Positions 23,625-34,511 of a DNA stretch of 64,000 nucleotides are shown here, in pieces. Location of the stretch: the NCBI GenBank assembly GCA_917880885.1, contig OU862920.1, positions 35,747,019 through 35,811,018 on the forward strand. Direction: 5' to 3'. The translations under genes were made by a program, and so were the position numbers. Each line of letters opens with the position of its first letter. Position 1 is the stretch's first letter. The notes under the pieces were generated by a model. That model was given only the letters and a program-made list of their open reading frames with translations. It had not been told where the DNA came from and ran no database searches. Source of the DNA: Limnephilus marmoratus (taxonomy: Eukaryota > Arthropoda > Insecta > Trichoptera > Limnephilidae).

Positions 23625-24153
23625 CCCGCCTAGCAGCTAGCACGGGTGGCTTGCGACTGATTCATTAGTACGTAATACACCGAGTCGAACTACCTACCTA
23701 GCGCACATTCCAGAGGCGTCGCCGGTGTTCAATTGTATGCGAAATTACTAGAGAAATAGTTCTGCCACCTAAGCGAAAGAGCTAGAACGTACGGCTGTAC
23801 AGTTCAAGTGCCCGCAGAAGGTTCGGGTGATATCTCGCCTTTACGTGAATTCACCCGGCGTTACCTACCGTCATTGAATCTACTTGCCGGGCCGGCAGAG
23901 TATAAAAGCAGGTGCGAGCCGCATACGGCTCAGTCTTAAGTCTAGTATTCATTCAACTTACCACGGAGCAGTTGCCTCGTCTATCCGCGATCAACCTTGA
24001 CCCAGTGCGTAAATTCGTTTGTAGTATTTATCACCGTTACGTGACCGTGTTACAATTGTGTATGTGTATTGCAATTATTGTGTGGACTCATTAAAGGCTA
24101 TTATTACACGCAAACTCGTTTCCTTCTTCAGCCACGACACCTGAGTACCCACA
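23623..24153 (+). repeat. 5' LTR remainder, inverted
   Basis: 531 bp, inverted copy of 19626-20156. 531 plus 110 (24991-25100) equals the 641 bp of the intact LTR. At each inversion junction about two bases (AA/TT) could belong to either side. Confidence 0.93.
23901..23935 (+). promoter_or_regulatory. LTR promoter: TATA box and initiator
   Basis: TATAAAAG at 23901-23908 and TCAGTC at 23930-23935 are spaced 30 bases apart. This is the arthropod TATA plus Inr (TCAGT) layout, so transcription should start near 23931, marking the U3/R border. The same pair lies in the 3' LTR on the minus strand. In this inverted copy the promoter faces gag and the right flank, away from pol. Confidence 0.8.
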
Positions 24154-24172
24154 TTGGTGACACCGACGTTCA
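24154..24172 (+). other. Gypsy primer binding site
   Basis: TTGGTGACACCGACGTTCAC follows the LTR end directly. TGG pairs with a tRNA CCA end. I cannot name the tRNA with certainty. Confidence 0.6.
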
Positions 24173-24301
24173 CATTAGTGACCACGAAGTTTACATTTGT
24201 GAATCCGACAGTGAACACGACGCGTGCAAGTACGTCTACCGCGAGTACGTCGCGCACGAAATAAACTCTTCGGTGATAAATTTCGCGCACTAATCATCAT
24301 C

Positions 24302-24990
24302 ATGTCTCTTGTGAGCGGAACATCTGAGGACAGCCAGCAACCAATAACCAGCAACAAGCAACCAACGACAAGTAACCAGCAACCCAACATCAGGAATCCA
24401 CCGCCTGAGGTCAACCGAGTGGCAGTACGCATTCCGCCTTTTTGCCCTGATGACCCAGAATTATGGTTCGCTATGGTGGAGCGCAGCTTCGAGGCAGCAG
24501 GAGTGACCGTGGATGCCGCAAAATTTGGTTTCATTCTCGGAGCCTTGGATCCCGCCCACGCCCAAGAAGTCCGGGACATCATTGTGAAGCCCCCTGCGGT
24601 CGGTGCATATGCACTATTAAAATACGAACTAACCAGACGCCTCAGCTCCACGCAGGAGCAGAAGACAAGGAGACTTCTGGAACATGAAGAGATCGGAGAC
24701 CGTAAGCCCACCCAATTCTTGAGACACCTGCGCACCCTTGCTGGCAGCGCTGTGCCCGATGAGGTTTTGAGAACCCTATGGATGGGTCGTCTTCCTAGAA
24801 GTATGCAGGTGGTCCTGGCTACGCAGCAGGATACTCCGCTTGACAAGGTGGCCAGCCTTGCAGACGCCATAGCAGACTACGCTGGTAGACCGGCAGTTAA
24901 CTCAGCGGCTGTTCCATCGTCCGAAGACTCATTGGTTACACAGATGGAGCGGTTAATGCAGCCTCTCCAACAAGAGCTCGCTACCTTGAA
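24302..24990 (+). pseudogene. gag: Gypsy gag, N-terminal part on the inverted segment
   Basis: Start chosen at ATG 24302 (MSLVSGTSEDSQQPITS); an in-frame ATG at 24224 adds 26 basic residues. The capsid-like core reads VRIPPFCPDDPELWFAMVER, GDRKPTQFLRHLRTLAG and LRTLWMGRLP, the usual gag of insect Gypsy elements. After about 229 residues the frame runs across the inversion breakpoint into LTR sequence (VLVNSLAYN...), and out of the element to 25168. The zinc-finger end is separated (23431-23624, minus). Confidence 0.9.
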
Positions 24991-25100
24991 TGTTCTCGTG
25001 AATTCGCTTGCATACAATTTAAAACCAGCGCTGTTTCTGGAAGCACCGATAATTTTCGGGGCGATCCCAATGCGTAGTAAAGCCACGGCTGGTTGCTACA
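24991..25100 (-). repeat. First 110 bp of the Gypsy 5' LTR
   Basis: Same sequence and orientation as 20157-20266. It carries the outer TG end of the element on the minus strand and abuts the GTAT duplication at 25101-25104. Confidence 0.93.
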
Positions 25101-25235
25101 GTATAATCGGTCTCCCCCTTTTGAGGTGCTTCATAGCCTCTCCACTAACGTCTACTTTAGTTTTATGAAGGTTTCACTTCTACCGCGCGTGAATGCCGCG
25201 ATTGTATACTCCGTTTATTTTTAAATATTTTCAAA
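25101..25235 (+). repeat. Interspersed repeat D, right part
   Basis: AATCGGTCTCC, TGCTTCATAGCCTC, CTACTTTAGTTTTATGAAGG and TTTCACTTCTACCGCG match 36720-36810 in order. Continuation of 19478-19625. Confidence 0.8.
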
Positions 25236-25664
25236 ACATTATTATTTTACATTGTTTTGAAAGTAGTGTAAGGAGAATATATGACGTAAATGTGAACTGT
25301 AGAAGAAGTCGGGGACGTCAAGAAAGACATGGCATCATCAAGTGAATCAGACACTAATTGAGTCGGGCCATGTCAAGAGTCAGAATAATAGAAGACTACT
25401 AGTTTGTGTGAGTGAAAGTGTGTGCCAAGATCGAGTTGTTTAATGGTCCGTCCTCTCTGCCTACCCCAGCAGTGAAACTCGACAACTTGTAGGAATTATA
25501 ATATAAATATCAATCACATTATATGTAAATTATATTATTAATATTTACTCATATAACTACTAACACCATCTCTTCACAATCTATTAAAGCTTCTTGGGAA
25601 GGTTTGATAATTTACCGCACCATCAGTATATTAATATCTCAGCTTCAAACCTTTTTCTTTTTTT

Positions 25665-26095
25665 ACAATAGTTTCACATAGGAGTTTCTGAGGAAAAATC
25701 CAGAGGAAAAAATCACTCAGCCCGTGTCATCTTTGTTGATGCAGATGTGGAGGGTCTTTTTATGAAAAGGGAAAAGAAAAAGTTCTTGGAAGAAAAAAGG
25801 TTTGAAGGGTGGTTGGAATCTGGGATCAAATTGTCCAGGAGTGACGGCGTACGAATCCTTCCCTCCGGTGCAAGGGGAGTCCGGCTGGAGAGTTCAAAAG
25901 GTGTCTCTCAATGAGTCTATTCCGATCCGGCCCGTCACGCAATAGGTGTGTAAACGCATCCGCCGACAACACTTAGACAAACCTCATTAAAAGTCACCAA
26001 ACGTAGCGAACCGTTTGGGGCGACCTGTGGCAGGGGTGTTGGTTATCCAATAAATGGTTCCCAGGGCGACGGTACACATTCCGCCTCCTAAATTT
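25665..26095 (-). mobile_element. SINE family B copy
   Basis: Minus sense: head at 26095 (GGAGGCGGAATGTG ... ACCATTTATTGGATAACCAA), tail at 25665. The tail is rearranged compared with the other copies (CTGAGGAAAAATCCAGAGG). Confidence 0.7.
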
Positions 26096-26099
26096 AAAC

Positions 26100-27056
26100 A
26101 ATAACATTTTTTCTTGTAACAATAAGCATTTCTCTTTGTTAATGCAATTTTTTTTTTTATCAATAAGAAAAACTCTCTTTTCATAACTTTTGAAGGTTAT
26201 TCCCATCAATGTAATATATCATGTCCCGCCAACCCTCCTCCCGCGTTCCATATATTCAATCCTAGTACATTCAGTTTTTAAACAGCCCGCGTGCCACCTT
26301 TTACAATTTTTCTTCAAATCTCCATTTTTCATGTATATTAAATTTGGTACCTAACATAGGTACCTATTTAAAATGTCTAAAATTCTTGATTCGATTCAAA
26401 CTATTAGTGGAGTACCTACTTTAAATAAATTTATCAACTTAAAGATTTTCAAAAATAGAATCCTGATTTAACAATCTTTGTTTTGCAAAATGTCATTCTC
26501 AAACACGCGAACTGTCAAACGTGCGATAGTCGTTAGGTTTTCTGAAATCATCCAATTTTCTGCGCAATTTTCTTATTTTTTCTCTCCGTAAGAACCATCC
26601 TCGTACTTCAAGGAATATTTAAAAAAAGAATTAGCGAAATCGGTTCAGCTGCTCTCGAGATTTGCGCTTAGCTACACATTCTGCGATTCATTTTTATATA
26701 TAAAAATAACACTAATTGATCTTTCAGATTACTTAACATTTTTTGAAAATTTCTTTAATAAAAATTATTTTAAAATGCACTTTGGTGGAAATTTGAACTT
26801 CTGTAAAGGACAATAAATACAAAAATTAGTTAAATGTATATTTATATTTTTTTTATATTTACGTATGTACATGCAGAAAAATATTTAGATATTGAAAAAT
26901 AGTTGAATATTGTATTAAACCCTTGTGTTGGATTTTTTTGTCCATTAAAGCAATATCACAAACATACCTTAAAATGTTATTTTTCTTCTTAATAGGAGCT
27001 TGATTTAGATTTCATAAAAGACTGTTTTGGAGAATGATAATTTTTAATTTTATTTT
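26100..27056. other. Intergenic, nothing recognised
   Basis: AT-rich. No repeat family shared with the rest of the window was noticed. Confidence 0.4.
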
Positions 27057-27058
27057 AT

Positions 27059-27314
27059 TTGTATGCATGTTGATTGTTTCATTTCATAGGTAGTCACTGC
27101 GCTCAGAAGGGCCATACGTTTCTCGGCAGAATGATGCGCCAGAAGAATCCTCCACAGCTCAGCTAAATCAACATCATCTGTTTATTTTTTTTGTATGCAT
27201 GTTGATTGTTTCATTTCATAGGTAGTCACTGCGCTCAGAAGGGCCATACGTTTCTCGGCAGAATGATGCGCCAGAAGAATCCTCCACAGCTCAGCTAAAT
27301 CAACATCATCTGTT
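27059..27314. repeat. Exact tandem duplication, 132-bp step
   Basis: About 124 bp starting TTGTATGCATGTTGATTG and ending CAACATCATCTGTT occur at 27059-27182 and again at 27191-27314 with no difference seen. The minus strand of each copy has an open frame, LAELWRILLAHHSAEKRMAL and on, that looks like protein coding. The parent gene is not recognised. Confidence 0.85.
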
Positions 27315-27329
27315 GCAATGTCTGAAGGT

Positions 27330-27965
27330 TTATTTATTTATTTTTATTTAAGTACATCAAACAGGCATTAAGCCCAAAAATTTATATACATGGATGATTT
27401 AAATTACAAAAATTATAACAAAAATAATATCAGTAATAATTAGCTACTCGTAAATATGCAAAAGTGAATGACGAACAAGCATGAGTAAAAGGTAGAGTAC
27501 AAAAGAATCACCAACAATTTATTATTGGCACCTGTGCTGATGGGACAATGATTTAGTAGGTGCAATATTTCCTGTCTTTGAATAAAGGGCTTCATCACAA
27601 TATCAGCTTTATACGATTGATGGTAAAATATATTTTTTGAAGTGATTGAATTGGTTATTAAAAATGTCAATTTCATTATTAGAGCAGTGTATAGTGTTAT
27701 AATGTCTTAATGTTCGTGGTAAAGGGGAGAAATATCCTGTATTTGTGTGGTAGGTAGATATATATAAAATATCTTGCATCCTCCTTGTTGAATTTCTTGA
27801 CGGTGTGTTAATGTTAATTTGGGATAAAATGTTGGGTGTATTAACTGATGCATGTATAATTTTGTGCAGAAGCAATAAATCAGAAAGTTTTCGTCTTCCT
27901 GTCAGAGAGTGTAGTTTATAGTGTAAAATTCGGTCTTTATACGTTCCAAATTGATCAGAATTACC
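27330..27965 (-). pseudogene. LINE ORF2 tail fragment and 3' end
   Basis: On the minus strand, LHKIIHASVNTPNILSQINI, then NTPSRNSTR and PRTLRHYNTIHC, give the usual end of a Jockey-like ORF2. The 3' side (27330-27420) carries AAAATTTTTGGGCTTAATGCC and ends in a TAAATAAATAAA-type tail. 5' truncated. Confidence 0.6.
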
Positions 27966-29139
27966 TTCGCGATAAGCATATTTTTATTGTTATTTCTTAA
28001 CCCGGCCTTAAGAGGAATATAAATGCTGGAAATATTTCGAATCTCATGCCTGCAAAATTTTAAAATCGAGCGTCTTTTTGCACGAGGCTAGTAAGCGAAA
28101 AAGTGTTTAAAAAGTACTTATTTTGTTCATAATTTTATAAGAACGAAAAAAAGTTAGAAAATGGAAAAATAGTCTTAGCCATAAAGGTGTAGGTGTAGGT
28201 TTTCAAAAAATTATTTCTTGTATTACTTCATAGTTAAGTCATAAAAAAAACATTTGTATGGTGGTTAACGCTTATATTTTTTGTTACGTGTATAATAATT
28301 TTAATGTAATTCCAATACATAGAAAAGTTAGTAAAAGCTTCGATTTATCAGTTGCATATTTTTTGATGTTCATACTGTAAGCAGATTCGTCGTAAAAATT
28401 CATCAAAATAGTATCTAGAAATAGGATTTCACGTATATATTCATCTTAACGATCCAGCTCATTTTGGTTTTTCTAAAACAGAAACGTCAATATTTGGTGC
28501 CTGCGATCTTACAATAACGATAATGTTTCTCCCCTGCGAATAGTTCCTTGTCATCCCTTGGGTAAGGGTAAGGGCAAACTTACGAAATTAGGCGTTGGAA
28601 ATAATATTATTTATTTATTTATTATTAATGATTATTTTTTTTTAATATTTCAGTTTTTAGGCACTTAATCAATAATTTTTTTACAATAAATTATTATAAA
28701 CCAATAAAAAATATGCACAACAATATTTCTATTTAATTCATTATAATTTTTTATAAAAAAGCAAAATAATTTTCAGATCGTATACAGTAACGCCGTGTTA
28801 CAGGAAGATTTGTCGAGGGTGTTTTAAGCATGGTGTGGGGTGGGTTAATAGAGTGTTAAATCATGAATGCTAAATATCCCCAGCTGGGAAACGAACCAAA
28901 TTTATTAATATATGCATAGCATAAATATTACCATATTATACATATTTTTTGTAAATGATGTTATTTTTATTTTTAAAAATACATATATTTTTAAATGTTT
29001 TGGGAACGTACTTCAATTCTGAAAGTACTGCCACTTTTATTTTTTCGCAAATCTTTTTAATAAATTTAAATTTTAGAGCCAGTTTGATGTTTTTATGCGA
29101 CACTTCACAAGAGCGCAGTGCGTGCAGTGTAAAGACAGG
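27966..29139. other. Intergenic, nothing recognised
   Basis: AT-rich. No supported gene. Confidence 0.4.
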
Positions 29140-29460
29140 GTAATTATATCGCCACCCGGTTGGACAGCAATGAGAGTCGGGTTAAGGCAGGGGCTGTAGG
29201 GTTTAATAATGCGGGTTTGGAAAAGGCCCAAATAATAATAAAGGAGGAAAAACATGACACAAAAAAATACCACACTGATATTTGGGGATGCTGCATAGAT
29301 GATCTTTTTGAGGAAAGGAAGGAGTGAAACTGTGTCTGGAAGAAACCCATGTTGTTGGTTATAGGAGGGAGGCAACTCAGAGGTCGGCAAATCATTCTGC
29401 AGCTGATGTATTGAACACAAGAATGAATCGTGGAAGCAACCAGTTCTCATGTCACTATAT
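29140..29460 (-). pseudogene. LINE family L2 tail fragment
   Basis: The minus frame reads MRTGCFHDSFLCSIHQLQND then LPPSYNQQHGF, the same ORF end as at 54503-54700 (RFFDSFLCSTARLWNDLP, PPSYNMGLFKT). It is diverged and has lost the shared 3' UTR. Confidence 0.6.
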
Positions 29461-29566
29461 GTAATATTTTTTTTAATTTGCTTAGGTTCATTTTGTTCAA
29501 GAGACCAAGACCGTAGTTCCTCGGATATCTTTCATTGAAATACCGGTAAAAAAATCAATTTCACAT

Positions 29567-29705
29567 TCAGTTTATTTATAAACAAATTCTGCAAAATATG
29601 TAATTATTATAACGCGTGTCAGCAGTTTCGCCCTCTGAAGGCATTAACAGCTGTGACGCGTAAAAATAATTTCATAGCAGAACTCGTTTATAAATAAACT
29701 TTTTT
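29567..29705. repeat. Foldback repeat with GAAAC hairpin
   Basis: TCAGTTTATTTATAAACAAA near 29568 and CGTTTATAAATAAACTTT near 29686 are inverted. Between them, on the minus strand, lies CCTTCAGAGGGCGAAACTGC then TGACACGCG, with ACGCGT near both inner ends. Confidence 0.55.
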
Positions 29706-29736
29706 TTTTAAATTAAATAATAATATTATTGAATAT

Positions 29737-31410
29737 GTGAAAGAAATAAAAATTAATATAGAGTTCTACAAGTTAAACTTCATATACATAAATAATCTTT
29801 CAGTTACCAAATTTTTTTCAAAACTGATGACTTTTTCAAAAATATGTAATTATCTCCTCTCTTTTGATTGGTCATCTATGCAATATGATGATATTAACAC
29901 AGCTACAAATAAATTTTATTCTGTTTCGGGAAAGGCTATGAGCATCTATGTTCCAACCGTAATATGTAAGCCAAACACCTATCCAAAATGGTACACCAAA
30001 GAACTTATAAATCTACTTATCACCAAAAAACTTAAACATAAAGAATATAAATTATATTAAAAAATTCTGATTACAGTGAATTTAAATATTTAAGAACTTT
30101 GTGTAAAAAAATGTCTATGACTTGCTACCGTAACCATATAAATGAAATTCAAAACTCCATAATAAACAATGTTAATTATTTTTTGAAATATTCGAAATCT
30201 CAAAGAAGATGATTCTGAATTCCCGAGCATTATGCACCTAAATGGCAGCCATAGCAATAATACTGATGGTATTGTTAACTTGTTTGCAAAATTTTTAAAA
30301 AGTGTTTATTAAACAGACGCAAATAATGCTCCTCTTCCATCAACAACTCTAGATGAAACTCTCTCGCAGTGTACCATAAGTCTTTCTGATGTAACTAAAG
30401 TTTAATCATTAGATATCAACAAATCTGCAGGACCGGATAATATCCCCACAATATTTATCAAAGAATGTATCAAAGTAATTGCTCTTCCATTAACCAAACT
30501 TTTTAATTTATCTTTATCCAGTGGAATTTTTCCCGATATGTGGAAAAATAGTTATTTGACTCCAATTTTCAAAAAGGGCGATAAAAGTGATGTTTGTAAT
30601 TATAGACCAATATGCATTCAATCCACCATACCGAAACTATTTGAAATCCTAATACTTGACAAACTTTTTGCCCAAATAAAACCTGTAATATCACCTTACC
30701 AGTTTGGATTTATGCCAGGTAGAAGTACACTTTCTAACTTGATTATTTATGAAAATTTTATAACCAATGCTTTTAAAGAAAAAAAAACAAGTAGACTCTG
30801 TCTATACTGATTTTAGTAAAGCCTTTGATTCAGTTTCCCATAAAATTCTCATTTGGAAATTAGAAAAGCTTGGTATACGTGGCAGTATATTAGCCTGGTT
30901 TGAAAGCTATCTTACTGGAAGACAACAAATTGTTAGAATAAAATCATCATTGTCGGAAAAAATTTATGCAACAAGTGGAGTTCCACAGGGTTCACACCTT
31001 GGCCCAATATTATTTATCTTGTTTATAAATGATCTTACAAAAATATTTCATGATGTATTTATCTTACTTTTTGCTGATGACCTTAAAATTTTTAGAATAA
31101 TTCAAAATATTTACCATTGCAACATTCTTCAAGATAATATCAACAAATTGTTAATTTGGTGTAATGAAAATAGACTTTACTTAAATATCTCAAAATGTCA
31201 TATAGTTAGATTTTCTCGAATAAAAAATCCAGTGATCTTCAATTACAACATTGATAACAATACTCTGGAGACATTAACATAAATTAAAGACTTGGGCATC
31301 ACTTTTCATCTAATCTTTCATTTGTTAACCACATAAGAGAAATCTCTAATAAGGCCTTAAAAATGTTGGGATTTATAACTAGGCTAACTAGAAATTTTAA
31401 CAATATTAAG
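29737..31410 (+). pseudogene. Jockey-like LINE reverse transcriptase, 5' part
   Basis: Pieces in order: PKWYTKELINLLI (before RT); SAGPDNIPTIFIKECIK; WKNSYLTPIFKKGDKSDVCN; YRPICIQSTIPKLFE; PYQFGFMPGRSTLSNL; then, after a one-base slip in an A-run near 30778-30786, YTDFSKAFDSVSHKILIWKL; SGVPQGSHLGPILFILFIN; the catalytic FADDLKIF (about 31069-31092); and NRLYLNISKCHI. Stops occur near 30058, 30402 and 31280. The tail continues at 33550 after a transposon insertion. It is not functional but is the best-preserved RT of this family in the window. Confidence 0.85.
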
Positions 31411-31919
31411 TATATTTTTTTTTTTATTGTTTTTATTTCTTGCTATAGCAATCCCGATGAGTTACAGAACTCATTTTAGGACAGGAGGAACATACAAATC
31501 ATGGGTGGGAGGTAATAGTTAAAATTTTACATAGGAATTTGGATATTAAAATATAAGATTCACATACAATGTAGAAGAAAAATAAAAGACAGGTTGAGTA
31601 GAATAAACAGCAATGGATATAAAACTGTTATATTTTGCATATCGTTGCTTCCACCGCAAAATTACCTAACTGACAATTTTCTCTTTTTGGACTAATGATG
31701 CAATCTTGTCTGCAATTATGACCCCTACGTCCATACAAAATTATACAACTAACAAAAATATGGTTTTTAAAATAAAATTTAAATACTAAATTACCTATCT
31801 GACAGCTTCTCATTTGTGCCTGCAAAATTATCTAACTGCCATTTTAACTTGAGAGATTTGGCGTACTGGGTTGGTGCTGCATTCAAACTCCGAAATTGTA
31901 ATTGAACTTCTGGGGTGGT

Positions 31920-31939
31920 GGGGGGGGGGGGGGGGGGGG
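31920..31939 (+). repeat. 20-base G homopolymer
   Basis: An uninterrupted run of 20 G, preceded by TGGGGTGGT, inside the transposon remnant. Its length in the assembly should be treated with care. Confidence 0.9.
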
Positions 31940-31954
31940 CTTGACAGCCAATAT

Positions 31955-32400
31955 ATTTTCTACAATACTTGTGAAATTTTTAGAATCATACGTAGCAGCA
32001 AACACCCAAACAAAAAATATAGTTTTGTACACAGATGGTTGTGGCTATCAAAACAAAAACCCAACTCTTTCACAACTTAGAATAAGTTTAATTCACATAA
32101 ATATAGAAATAGTTCATAACTATTTAGAAAAGGGTCATACCCAAATGGAAGTAGATAGCTGCCATAGTTTAGTTGAACGAAAACTTTAAAATAAGTAAAT
32201 CTACGTACCAACCAATTATGTGGGAGTATGGTAGTATAGTTCAGTATTTAAGTTACGAATATTTTTTGAATTATGAAGATGTTAATGTTTATAGTTCAAT
32301 TCGTCTAGGACATAGAAGAGGTGACCCAACAGTAGCAGATTTAAGATGCTTGCAATATTCGGCTGGTAGACTTAACTTTAAACTTAATTATACCTAGTGA
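31955..32400 (+). pseudogene. Transposase-like fragments
   Basis: Two overlapping frames. The first has KNIVLYTDGCGYQNKNPTLS and KGHTQMEVDSCHSLVERKL (about 32017-32189). The second has YEYFLNYEDVNVYSSIRLGH and GDPTVADLRCLQYSAGRLNF (32240-32397). Together they resemble the C-terminal half of a DDE-type transposase-like family frequent in insects; the name is uncertain. The frame shift is at about 32175-32190, and the upstream part is lost. Confidence 0.5.
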
Positions 32401-32599
32401 TTCGTGGAAGCCATCATTAAAGCAACCAGTATCAACCAACGACTGCGCTCAACCAGCACAGCTGGCTATATAAGAGAAAGATAAAAATTAAACCAGAAAA
32501 ATTCAAACACCTCCAGGATTTGAAACGTGTCCTTCCGAAATTCAGTTAGGAGTTTTATGATAAACTTTTTCATTAATATTATTTCAAGTGTTAAAGAAC

Positions 32600-33060
32600 A
32601 TTGTTATTTTTATATTATTTTGTACGCCATTACTGCAAGGAGTGGGGCCCTTGCAGTAACGGCTTACAAAATCATTAATAATTTAATAGATAGCCCATGC
32701 CTCCTGGAATTTTATAAGTTGTAAGTGCCGAACAACTACAGCCAGGGACAGTACCCTGATCTTCTATATATTTCACATAGCAGAACGGACGTACTGGCTC
32801 GGCATAGCATGATACGAGGTATCGCGCTGTTAAATAATGCTTCCAAAACTGTTGACATCTTTAACAAGTAGCCTTGAAGAATTCAAGATTCATTTAAGTG
32901 CCACTCGTTACCCGCTATAAATAAGCATGTATCTCATGTAACTATTTAACGTTTCTTTTATTTACCCTTAAATGTGTCGTTTGTGCCACGTGTGCATTGT
33001 AAATGGACACAGAATCTGTAATACACAAATAAACAAATAAGTAAATAAATCATCAATGAT
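32600..33060 (+). pseudogene. LINE 3' end nested in the DNA transposon
   Basis: The reading KIINNLIDSPCLLEFYKL matches the end of the Jockey-like ORF2 (compare KILNDLVDSPILLEFFKL at 33757). It is followed by a 3' UTR and a tail ATAAACAAATAAGTAAATAAA. A small hairpin GCCATTACTGCAAGG / CCTTGCAGTAACGGC sits at about 32629-32664. Confidence 0.6.
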
Positions 33061-33549
33061 TATTTTTTAATAGACCGAAGACGTCTACGTTCTTATTTTT
33101 TTTTTGTTTATCTTGTTGTTGGTTTATTTTATTTTCGTCACTTTAATGTTCTTTTATTCTGTGGCTCATTAGCCCACAATGTAAATGATTACAACGTACG
33201 TTCTTCTTGTAGTTTATTGTGGATTATAATGGTCGTGAGTAGATCATTACATTAAACGAATATTATATAAATATTCTCTTCTGGAATTAATACTAGGTAG
33301 TAAATTTTACGTGCAAAATTCCATAAGTGACAAATTTTCTCAAAGCAAAAATCCTTATCTAACACTGACACTACCCTGTTTAAAAAATGTATATTTTGTC
33401 CAAATAAAAAAAAATGAAAAAAATATTCATGAGATACGTGTTTTATTAATATTAAAAAAATTGTCTAAGTTTAAAATGGGAAGGTTTTTTCGCTTTCCTG
33501 TAAAAGTACATTTTTGCAGTTAGGTAATTTTGCGGTGGAAGCAACGATA

Positions 33550-34080
33550 TGTTAGAAGTCAACTTGAATACAATTCTTCCGTCTGGAACCCATATTACAA
33601 TATACATGTACAAGCTGTTGAAAGAATCCAAAACAAATTCTTACGTTTTCTTAATTTTAATTCCAGCAATTATGTTGAACTACAATACAATTTTGAATGA
33701 TATGAATATGCTCAAATTGTCAGACAGAAGAACTTTCACTGACTTGGTATTTCTGTATAAAATTCTAAATGATTTAGTTGACAGTCCGATATTGCTCGAA
33801 TTTTTTAAGCTTCCGGATTCCAATACGTAATACTTAGAAGTCAGGATTTATTTCAGTGCAGTAATTCTGGAACTAACTACCATATGTATTCCTCTTTTTC
33901 CAGAATACTAATGGAGGGAAACAATTATACCAAGTCAGTGGACATCTTCAATTTATCTTTAAACAAATATAAAATATTGTTACGAAGGCAGTTCAGTTAT
34001 GTACAATAAATATTGTGTATTTCTTACTATTCATATGTAAAAGCCCCGAAAAAGGGCGTTAATAAATAAATAAATAAATA
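33550..34080 (+). pseudogene. Jockey-like LINE, 3' part
   Basis: Resumes the LINE of 29737-31410. VRSQLEYN, then VERIQNKFLRFLNFN and MNMLKLSDRRTFTDLVFLYK, LLEFFKL, a 3' UTR with GTAAAAGCCCCGAAAAAGGGCG, and a tail (AATA)n at about 34060-34080. The reading frame changes near 33610 and 33650. Confidence 0.75.
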
Positions 34081-34229
34081 GATAATAATAATGGTTAGGC
34101 GTTATCAACAGCGATGTAGCAGATATTTTTTTTATCCCAATATGTTGTGTATATTAGGTCCTTACATATGAAATTGGCGTTTTTTATGGGAGGAACATAA
34201 AGTCGATTTTTTTTATATAATATATTTAT

Positions 34230-34466
34230 TTAATCAAAGTGTATACCATTGCTTTCTATGCACTTTTGCCATCTCATAGGTAGTTCATCGATCCCTTTAC
34301 TAAAAAAACCATTCGGACGGGAATCAATAAAATCTTTGAAGGCGGTTTGGACTGCCCCATCCGAGTTGAATTTTTTCCCTTGCAAGAAGTTATCCAAATT
34401 TCGAAAAAAATGATGATCTATTGGGGCAAGTTCCGGAGAGTACGGTGGATGTCTTAGACATTCCAA
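34230..34466 (-). pseudogene. Mariner transposase, C-terminal fragment
   Basis: HPPYSPELAPIDHHFFRNLD carries the last catalytic Asp, followed by FLQGKKFNSDGAVQTAFKDF and MRWQKCIESNGIHFD to the stop. The middle of the catalytic domain, with the first two Asp residues, is missing between this fragment and 34512. Confidence 0.88.
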
Positions 34467-34511
34467 TTGTAGCTCCTCTAATTTGGTAGTCGTCTGTTGT
34501 GCAGGTGTGGT

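Larger units (their letters stand above)
19626..25100 (-). mobile_element. Gypsy-type LTR retrotransposon with internal inversion
   Basis: Minus-strand element of 5.5 kb. Both outer ends are LTR ends (TGTAGCAACC... and ...GAGTACCCACA). They are flanked by a 4-bp target duplication GTAT and by the two halves of one host repeat. The 3' LTR is complete (19626-20266, 641 bp). The 5' LTR is split: its first 110 bp are at 24991-25100 (minus) but the other 531 bp are at 23623-24153 in plus sense. Primer site and gag follow, also in plus sense. So segment 23623-24990 has been inverted within the element. Pol remains in minus sense. No env frame lies between pol and the polypurine tract. The LTR stretches I compared were identical, so the insertion is young. 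Confidence 0.93.
31411..33549. mobile_element. Insertion inside the LINE; TIR DNA transposon at 31638-33549
   Basis: LINE coding stops at about 31410 and resumes at 33550 (VRSQLEYN). Inverted ends of about 34 bp, CATATCGTTGCTTCCACCGC on to AAAATTACCTAACTG, lie at about 31638-31672 and, reversed, 33511-33545. Sub-terminal copies of TTACCTAACTG-like words follow on the left. Inside are transposase fragments and a further LINE end. Region 31411-31637 is a separate T-run-led piece. I cannot name the superfamily. Confidence 0.7.

Noticed and set aside
23259..23633. 124-codon plus frame and other plus frames across 20.3-23.6 kb
   Set aside because: Antisense of the intact Gypsy pol frame; no domain of their own.
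24175..24870. 231-codon minus frame opposite gag
   Set aside because: Antisense of the gag frame, which has recognisable capsid blocks; the minus frame has none.
28560..28580. Telomere-like GGGTAAGGGTAAGGGCAAAC
   Set aside because: Only about two to three imperfect units, and not the insect TTAGG repeat.
29144..29395. 83-codon minus frame
   Set aside because: Overlaps the LINE L2 tail in another frame; no independent support.
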